DNA of 9,209 nucleotides from JBGOUP01 sp041477655. Lineage in GTDB: Bacteria; Patescibacteriota; UBA1384; 2-12-FULL-50-11. Shown one piece after another: positions 5,648 through 9,209 of the stretch; the first letter of the stretch is position 1; every line of letters begins with the position of its first letter. The notes under the pieces are model-generated. The model was not told the DNA's origin and did no database searches. It saw only the letters and a program-made list of their open reading frames with translations. Location of the stretch: contig JBGOUP010000031.1 of assembly GCA_041477655.1 (NCBI GenBank), positions 1-9,209 of the forward strand, given 5' to 3'. A program made the translations under genes and the position numbers.

Positions 5648-6415
5648 ATGTCTACCTTTTTTAGCGACTGGTACTACTTATCAATTCGTAACATCAAGCT
5701 GATTTGGCGACCGCTGTTGGCCTTACTGCCGCCGTTTTTCATGCCGATCTTCTTTTTTGCCGTTAACTCGCTGTCACTGTCGTCTTTCGCCAAAGTTCCC
5801 GGTTTCCCCAATGTTTCTTACAAAGACTTTATTGCTCCAGTAGCATTGTTTACGGCCATTTTCTTCTCGGCAGGTAACGCTGGCATCGAGTTGGTTCAAG
5901 ATATCCAAGCTGGCTACTTCAAGAAACTGATTATAATGCCAATCAACAGGCTGGCTATTGTCTTAGCTAAACTGACGGAAATCGCCGTTCAGTCGCTTGG
6001 CCAAGGAATCGTTATGCTGACATTGCTATTAATCTGGGGGGTTCGTATTAAAGCCGGTTTTACTGGGGTGCTGGCCATATTCGCCATCCTGATGATTTTT
6101 GCCATGGCCTGGAGTTGTATCGGTATGATCTCGGCACTGCGCACCCAAAACGCTCGCTTAGTTCAGTCGCTTTTTATATTGGTATTTCCGTTGCTATATC
6201 TAACAACTTCGCAGTCGCCCCGAGCGTTACTTCCAGCCACCTTTGCTCGAATCACCGACTTTAACCCAGTTACCTATATTATTGAAGGTATTCGATCGCT
6301 GGTCTTGCATGGTTGGGGCAACTCGAACATTGGCTACGCTTTCTTGGCCGCTGGCGGTATGTTTATCGTCTTCGTCACTCTCACTTTGATGTCGTTCCGC
6401 AAAGCCTTGAAGTAA
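5648..6415 (+). CDS. ABC-2 type exporter permease, DrrB-type
   Basis: A 255-residue integral membrane subunit that pairs with the ATPase encoded upstream. Six hydrophobic segments are visible at about 20-40, 61-81, 113-131, 138-162, 171-187 and 228-247. The cytoplasmic stretch GYFKKLIIMPINRLAIVLAK (89-108) is the coupling region typical of ABC-2 permeases. FNPVTYIIEGIRSLVLHGW (205-223) is the conserved block before the last helix. Length is usual for the family. The ATG at 5648 has GGAG at 5636-5639 with 8-nt spacing; this ribosome site lies inside the interspersed repeat. The gene ends 41 bp before tRNA-Thr, and no terminator is visible between them. Substrate cannot be told from sequence; lipids, peptides or drugs are all possible for this family. 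Confidence 0.93.
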   Translation: MSTFFSDWYYLSIRNIKLIWRPLLALLPPFFMPIFFFAVNSLSLSSFAKVPGFPNVSYKDFIAPVALFTAIFFSAGNAGIELVQDIQAGYFKKLIIMPINRLAIVLAKLTEIAVQSLGQGIVMLTLLLIWGVRIKAGFTGVLAIFAILMIFAMAWSCIGMISALRTQNARLVQSLFILVFPLLYLTTSQSPRALLPATFARITDFNPVTYIIEGIRSLVLHGWGNSNIGYAFLAAGGMFIVFVTLTLMSFRKALK

Positions 6416-6442
6416 CTGCTTCAAACTAAAGCCCAAACAAGC

Positions 6443-6448
6443 TAAAAT
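6443..6448 (+). promoter_or_regulatory. Possible -10 element of tRNA-Thr
   Basis: TAAAAT ends 8 nt before the mature tRNA 5' end, which would place the transcription start at or next to the tRNA. No good -35 is seen 16-18 nt upstream (CTTCAA at 6419-6424 is poor), so readthrough from the ABC operon is an alternative. Confidence 0.3.
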
Positions 6449-6456
6449 AGTCGGGT

Positions 6457-6527
6457 GCCGATGTAGCTTAACGGTAGAGCTATGCTTTCGTAAAGCAGAG
6501 ACGCGGGTTCGACTCCCGCCTTCGGCT
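6457..6527 (+). tRNA. tRNA-Thr (anticodon CGU), with two mismatched stem pairs
   Basis: Acceptor GCCGATG (6457-6463) pairs with CTTCGGC (6520-6526) except for a U-U at the sixth pair; the discriminator is U6527. The D stem is GCTT/GAGC. The anticodon stem ATGCT/AGCAG has an A-G mismatch at its top pair and encloses TTCGTAA, anticodon CGU at 6489-6491, which reads ACG. The variable loop has 4 nt. T stem GCGGG/CCCGC surrounds TTCGACT. No CCA is encoded. The body closely resembles bacterial tRNA-Thr(CGU). The two mismatches and short variable loop lower the fold quality slightly, but the gene still looks functional. Confidence 0.92.
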
Positions 6528-6545
6528 CAATCATCGCTTGGGCAA

Positions 6546-6573
6546 TTGAATTTTCAGGTAAAGCTGTTACAAT
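6546..6573 (+). promoter_or_regulatory. Promoter of the two-helix membrane protein gene
   Basis: TTGAAT (6546-6551) and TACAAT (6568-6573), 16 nt apart, match the sigma70 consensus at 4 and 5 positions. The start would fall near 6580, giving a leader of about 38 nt that contains the GGAG at 6604-6607. The position just downstream of tRNA-Thr fits a separate transcription unit. Confidence 0.55.
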
Positions 6574-6617
6574 TTGCCTAGTCGTGATCGCACATTTCAG
6601 ATTGGAGAATAAAAAAA

Positions 6618-7271
6618 GTGGAAAATGCTGATCCACAACGAATCGCTGACCAAATTGTCTCAACAATGAAACTGGAGTTAAAAAAGTTCGGCGATAAGTT
6701 TGCGAAAAGTGATCAAAATGAGCGGGGATTTCACAACACCGGTCAAATTATAGGTTTTGTTCTTGTCTATGTGACGGTTTTAGTTCTGCTGTTGACTGCT
6801 CCGCCGGAGGCTGACCAATTTAAGAGCGAACAATCGTATCATTTTTTTCTTTTCTCCCTTGGGATTATGTTGACTTTATTCGTCTGTTCGATACCGCTAC
6901 TATTGTCAGCAGCAGGCCGTACGATTGGCAAGAAGTTAGACGCTCGGCGTAATAAAAAATTTGGCGTAGAGGGTCGAGAATACACTCTTCGGAAAGTCCT
7001 TAATTGGGGAACGAACAACTTCGCCGATTACTGGACGGATTTCCGATTTCTTCTTGAAGCTGACGACATTAAAGCGGAAAAAGAACAAGTCTTTATTAGG
7101 CAGACAGCGGAGATTGTAGCCCACATCCAGGCAATAAAGCAACAGGCTGATGACGCCGTACGGTTACTGCGCTCAAGCGTTGAGCCGCCCGAGGAGAACA
7201 AAGACTTAAGTGCGGCGTCAGAGCCAACTAACAATAATCAGCTGCTCAAAGCCACTGATGAGCCCAGTTGA
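6618..7271 (+). CDS. Uncharacterised two-helix membrane protein with a cytoplasmic coiled-coil-like tail
   Basis: 217 residues from a GTG start at 6618, supported by GGAG at 6604-6607 (10-nt spacing); an ATG 16 codons later is possible but lacks a ribosome site. I do not recognise a family. A charged N-terminal 40 residues precedes a hydrophobic helix at about 43-60. A short loop with acidic residues (63-72) and a second helix (76-98) ending in basic RTIGKKLDARRNKK follow, so both termini are probably cytoplasmic. Residues 145-187 are helical and heptad-like (LLEADDIKAEKEQVF, IVAHIQAIKQQADDAVRLL). The last 30 residues are polar and likely disordered. It stands alone between tRNA-Thr and the convergent rplY operon, with its own promoter and terminator. 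The role is unknown; a membrane-attached scaffold is a guess from shape only. Confidence 0.8.
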   Translation: MENADPQRIADQIVSTMKLELKKFGDKFAKSDQNERGFHNTGQIIGFVLVYVTVLVLLLTAPPEADQFKSEQSYHFFLFSLGIMLTLFVCSIPLLLSAAGRTIGKKLDARRNKKFGVEGREYTLRKVLNWGTNNFADYWTDFRFLLEADDIKAEKEQVFIRQTAEIVAHIQAIKQQADDAVRLLRSSVEPPEENKDLSAASEPTNNNQLLKATDEPS

Positions 7272-7295
7272 AATATACTGGGCTTGATTTTTATT
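7261..7295 (+). terminator. Intrinsic terminator overlapping the stop codon
   Basis: AGCCCAG (7261-7267) and CTGGGCT (7278-7284) form a 7-bp GC-rich stem around a 10-nt loop, followed by TGATTTTTATT. The TGA stop codon of the membrane-protein gene (7269-7271) lies in the loop, so a terminating ribosome covers the 5' arm of the hairpin. Confidence 0.8.
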
Positions 7296-7369
7296 CTTAA
7301 ACGACACTAATAATTCGGAATCCACTTCACAATATTGCGATATGGTGCCTGGCTTGATTACTCGTTTTT

Positions 7370-8089
7370 TTAGGATTTTTCTAGTTTTTCGGTCTCGGCA
7401 ACAGGTTTGCCTTCGGCTAGAGTTTCACCCTCGGCTGGAGTTTCGCCTTCGACGGTCTCTTCTTTACCAAGCTCTTCAACAGCCGCTTCTTCAGCTACCT
7501 TGTCTTCTGCTAGTTCAGCTTCCATTTCCTCTTCAGTTCGAGGCGCAGTTACCAGAGCAACCACGTCTTCCCGCTCGTCTAAAACCTCAACAGTTTGGGG
7601 AACTTTAATGTCCTCGACTCGAATTTGATCATCAAAGGTTTTTAGAACGGAAATATCCAGTTCAATAGAGGGGATAAGATCGGCTGGCAGACAACGAATG
7701 TTGAGCTCGTCTTTGTTGGCAATAAAGTTACCTTCGAGTTCTTCAACGGCAAGCGAAGTGCCGACAAAATGAATCGGAATAGCGGTCTCAATTTTTTGAG
7801 TCATCTTAACGGCGTACAGATCAACATGGAGCGGCTCACCGGTGAGATGGTGTGACTGGGGCTCATGAACTAGGACTTTAACCGGTTTGTCACCTTCAAC
7901 TGCCAAATCCACCAAGGCACTGGTTCCCGCCTCTTTATAGACTCGCTTGAACTCACCTAGATCAATAGTGATAGGTTTGGCTTTCAACTCGGAGCCGTAG
8001 ACTACCGCCGGTAGCTGTTTTTTGGCTCGAAGTTGTTTTACTTTCTTACCAGTTAATTCTCGATTAGTGGCAACTAGGGATAGTGTCAT
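7370..8089 (-). CDS. rplY: 50S ribosomal protein bL25 / general stress protein Ctc, long form with acidic tail
   Basis: A 239-residue ribosomal protein that binds 5S rRNA at the central protuberance of the large subunit. The N-terminal beta-barrel domain (about 1-95) has the family start LVATNRELTGKKVKQLRAKK, PAVVYGSE and HVDLYAV. The second, TL5/Ctc-type domain (about 96-184) carries IPIHFVG, EGNFIANKDELNIRCLPADL and IKVPQTVEVLDEREDVVALV. Residues 185-239 are an acidic Glu/Ala-rich tail with three 6-residue units (EGETPA, EGETLA, EGKPVA), presumably disordered. The ATG at 8089 overlaps the stop of the zinc-ribbon gene as ATGA and has no Shine-Dalgarno of its own, which points to translational coupling. 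It is convergent with the two-helix membrane protein gene; no terminator with a U-tract is visible after the stop. Confidence 0.95.
   Translation of the reverse strand: MTLSLVATNRELTGKKVKQLRAKKQLPAVVYGSELKAKPITIDLGEFKRVYKEAGTSALVDLAVEGDKPVKVLVHEPQSHHLTGEPLHVDLYAVKMTQKIETAIPIHFVGTSLAVEELEGNFIANKDELNIRCLPADLIPSIELDISVLKTFDDQIRVEDIKVPQTVEVLDEREDVVALVTAPRTEEEMEAELAEDKVAEEAAVEELGKEETVEGETPAEGETLAEGKPVAETEKLEKS
7393..7447. repeat. 18-bp imperfect tandem repeat in the 3' end of rplY
   Basis: Three units of 18 bp encode the hexapeptides EGETPA, EGETLA and EGKPVA. CGGCTAGAGTTTCACC and CGGCTGGAGTTTCGCC are the two closest units. In-frame length means copy-number change would alter only the length of the acidic tail. 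Confidence 0.7.
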
Positions 8090-8376
8090 GATATTTTGTA
8101 TAATTCTTCAATTGATAATGAAAGGCGGTCTATTTTTTCGTAGGCGCGCTGTAATTCTCCTCTGGAAATCCGGCCAGCCTTAGAGATATCTCGCAAGGTC
8201 ACCGGTACGATCAAAATGACCGGAAAATGACCGTGACTACATACGACCGACAACTCGACGGCAGAACTATTGGCAAACGTACGCAATCGAATGTCTTCGA
8301 GTTGGAACGATCGGCTACAGATCGGGCAAGTTAACTCCCGTTGCGCCTGACGAATTTCATCCTGTAGAGAACGCAT
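8086..8376 (-). CDS. Small zinc-ribbon-like protein of unknown function
   Basis: 96 residues. CPIC (17-20) and CSHGH (46-50) make a probable Cys2-Cys/His zinc site, CxxC...CxHxH, within a compact beta-rich core (residues 15-58, with SFQLEDIRLRTF and FPVILIVPV strands). The N-terminus is a short charged helix. The C-terminal third (66-94) is a helix with ELQRAYEKIDRLSLSIEELYK, compatible with dimerisation or partner binding. I cannot name a family. The stop overlaps the bL25 start by ATGA, so the two are co-translated, which suggests a ribosome- or translation-linked task. The ATG at 8376 is fixed by the promoter, which ends only 10 nt upstream; GAGG directly abuts the ATG and is too close to act as a Shine-Dalgarno. 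Confidence 0.82.
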   Translation of the reverse strand: MRSLQDEIRQAQRELTCPICSRSFQLEDIRLRTFANSSAVELSVVCSHGHFPVILIVPVTLRDISKAGRISRGELQRAYEKIDRLSLSIEELYKIS

Positions 8377-8386
8377 CCTCTTGGTT

Positions 8387-8416
8387 ATTTTAGCCCATTG
8401 AGCCTCAAGATGTCAA
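8387..8416 (-). promoter_or_regulatory. Strong sigma70-type promoter giving a near-leaderless zinc-ribbon/rplY mRNA
   Basis: Perfect TTGACA (8416-8411 on the minus strand), 18-nt spacer, TAAAAT (8392-8387, one mismatch). The ATG at 8376-8374 begins 10 nt after the -10, so the expected start site leaves a leader of only about 2-4 nt. An AT-rich palindrome (CAATTTT/AAAATTG, 8445-8460) lies about 30 bp upstream and could be an UP-like or operator element. Confidence 0.7.
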
Positions 8417-8469
8417 CTTAGCTTGATAAGAAACGCTGTTTTAACAATTTTGTAAAATTGCAAACTTTC

Positions 8470-8679
8470 TGTGGGAGCCAGGGGCTCAAAGTTGCGAAGG
8501 CCGCCCCTAGGCTCCCACACCCACTACCCTGCCACGCTTCACTGTTGTGAACAAGGTGAAAATTACGCTAAACGCGAAATTTTCGAGAAAAACATTTTCT
8601 TGTTTGTCTGGGCGTGCTAGGGGGTGGGAGTGCAGAGGGTAGGGGGACCGCTTCGCAGTAGATCCCCATACCCTCTGCA
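8470..8679. ncRNA. Candidate structured RNA (or DNA element) with paired loops; strand undetermined
   Basis: Three parts pack with almost no gaps. (1) Hairpin 8470-8519: TGTGGGAGCC + A + GGGGC pairs with GCCCC + T + GGCTCCCACA, 16 bp with one bulged A (8509) and a 17-nt loop. (2) Domain 8520-8628: CCCAC, CCCT and CACGC (8520-8537) pair with GCGTG, AGGG and GTGGG (8612-8628), enclosing hairpins at 8538-8551 (TTCAC/GTGAA), 8558-8584 (GAAAATT and CGC with AATTTTC and GCG) and 8586-8600 (AGAAAA/TTTTCT). (3) Hairpin 8631-8679: TGCAGAGGGTA + GGGG pairs with CCCC + TACCCTCTGCA, 15 bp, again one bulge. Loop TGCGAAG (8493-8499) is complementary to loop CTTCGCA (8651-8657), allowing a kissing pair. A TATAAA box (8689-8684, minus) would start a transcript at the base of hairpin 3; wobble pairs slightly favour the plus strand. 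No protein frame fits. It does not show the conserved motifs of RNase P RNA, tmRNA, SRP RNA or 6S RNA. Confidence 0.55.
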
Positions 8680-8691
8680 AAAATTTATACT

Positions 8692-8731
8692 AAAAAATAA
8701 CTTTGTTAGGTAAAATTTTCTTTGAGTTATT
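8692..8731 (-). terminator. Possible weak terminator at the end of trmD
   Basis: On the minus strand AATAACT (8731-8725, overlapping the trmD stop codon) pairs with AGTTATT (8702-8696) and is followed by TTTT (8695-8692). The stem is AT-only apart from one pair and the loop is 22 nt, so strength is doubtful. If real, the 210-nt structured element and the zinc-ribbon/rplY pair are separate from the trmD transcript. Confidence 0.3.
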
Positions 8732-9209
8732 CGATATCTTTTTGCTGACTGGACCGCCAATCATTGATTTGGGCATGATGACCGGAAAGCAAAACTTCTG
8801 GCACGGTTTGGCCATCGAATTCTGGAGGACGAGTAAAAGTTGGGTAATCAGTTTTATTCTCTTCAAAAGTTTCGCTCTGTAGCGATTCAGTATTACCAAG
8901 GGCTCCAGGAATCAACCTGGTGATGGTATCAATAACAACAAGCGATGCCAGTTCACCACCGCTAAGAATATATGAGCCAATTGAGAGTTTTTGATCAATA
9001 TATTTTTCGATCCGGCTATCAAAGCCTTCATAACGACCACAGAGCAGTACGATATGATTATTTTTTGCTAATTGCTTAGCGATGGCTTGATTAAACTGCT
9101 CACCATCGGGTGAAAGCATAATTCTATAAGCCCTATGATCAGGGTCAACGGCTTCAAGGGCGTTGTTGGCCACGTCAACCCGCAAAATCATGCCCGGACC
9201 ACCGCCGTA
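8727..9209 (-). CDS. trmD: tRNA (guanine37-N1)-methyltransferase, 5' part outside the window
   Basis: The C-terminal 160 residues of the SPOUT enzyme that methylates G37 next to the anticodon with S-adenosylmethionine, preventing frameshifting. Visible blocks are YGGGPGM at the window edge, HIVLLCGRYEGFDSRIEKYI and SIGSYILSGGELASLVVIDT (the trefoil-knot cofactor site), IPGALGN, DYPTFTRPPEF (the linker with the conserved Asp) and VPEVLLSGHHAQINDWR. SIGSY replaces the usual SIGDY, a small deviation in the cofactor loop. The protein ends soon after the INDWR helix (SSQQKDIE), shorter than the E. coli enzyme, whose C-terminal tail continues; short forms are plausible in small-genome bacteria. It is on the same strand as, and 350 bp upstream of, the zinc-ribbon/rplY pair. 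Confidence 0.95.
   Translation of the reverse strand, partial: YGGGPGMILRVDVANNALEAVDPDHRAYRIMLSPDGEQFNQAIAKQLAKNNHIVLLCGRYEGFDSRIEKYIDQKLSIGSYILSGGELASLVVIDTITRLIPGALGNTESLQSETFEENKTDYPTFTRPPEFDGQTVPEVLLSGHHAQINDWRSSQQKDIE

Noticed and set aside
6442..6666. Minus-strand frame of 74 codons with KAGVEPASLLYESIALPLSY
   Set aside because: Antisense translation of tRNA-Thr, the same artefact.
8470..8679. RNase P RNA, tmRNA, 4.5S SRP RNA or 6S RNA
   Set aside because: None of the hallmark sequences are seen: no GAGGAAAGTC/ACAGAA pair, no tRNA-like end or tag frame, no GGAAGGAAGCAGCC loop, and no single long bulged rod. GGTGAAA at 8556-8562 resembles an RNase P block but stands alone.
1..9209. 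CRISPR array, insertion sequence or prophage
   Set aside because: No regularly spaced repeats with unique spacers, no transposase, integrase or phage structural genes, and no terminal inverted repeats with target duplication were found.

Overview
The window reads like a chromosomal segment from a small-genome bacterium, most likely of the Candidate Phyla Radiation (Patescibacteria). This is inference from several traits: compact gene packing, tRNA genes without an encoded CCA end, a signature-poor large surface protein, a lone zinc-ribbon protein in front of bL25, AT-rich heptamer repeats, and an interspersed imperfect palindromic repeat of a type I associate with such genomes. TGA and TAA both end genes, so UGA does not appear to be recoded. 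No phage, integrase, transposase or CRISPR genes are visible.

Layout. 1-1377 (minus strand): the 5' part of rpiB (pentose phosphate isomerase, cut by the window edge) lies downstream of a D-2-hydroxyacid (probably D-lactate) dehydrogenase. The spacer between them is almost filled with TGAAAAT-type heptamers. 1378-1600 holds a near-perfect 27-bp palindrome. tRNA-Gly(CCC) at 1601-1672 (plus) runs head-on into a 913-residue membrane-anchored extracellular protein (1677-4418, minus). That gene has a structured leader with a 13-codon upstream ORF and a hairpin.

4717-6415 (plus): a DrrAB-type ABC exporter, ATPase then permease. The two genes are separated by about 140 bp of interspersed repeat that is open in one frame and supplies the permease ribosome binding site. 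tRNA-Thr(CGU) follows at 6457-6527, then a two-helix membrane protein of unknown function with its own promoter and an intrinsic terminator that overlaps its stop codon.

7370-9209 (minus): bL25 (Ctc) with a long acidic repeat tail, overlapped by a small zinc-ribbon protein transcribed from a strong promoter that would give a nearly leaderless mRNA, and then the 3' part of trmD. The 350 bp between trmD and the zinc-ribbon gene hold no protein gene. They contain a densely base-paired element of about 210 nt: two similar long hairpins flank a closed multi-branch domain, and the two hairpin loops are complementary to each other. I do not recognise it as RNase P RNA, tmRNA, SRP RNA or 6S RNA; it is the best candidate here for something undescribed.

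Functionally, translation and RNA maintenance genes (trmD, rplY, two tRNAs), central or fermentative metabolism genes (rpiB, D-LDH) and cell-surface or export functions sit side by side. No single pathway joins them.
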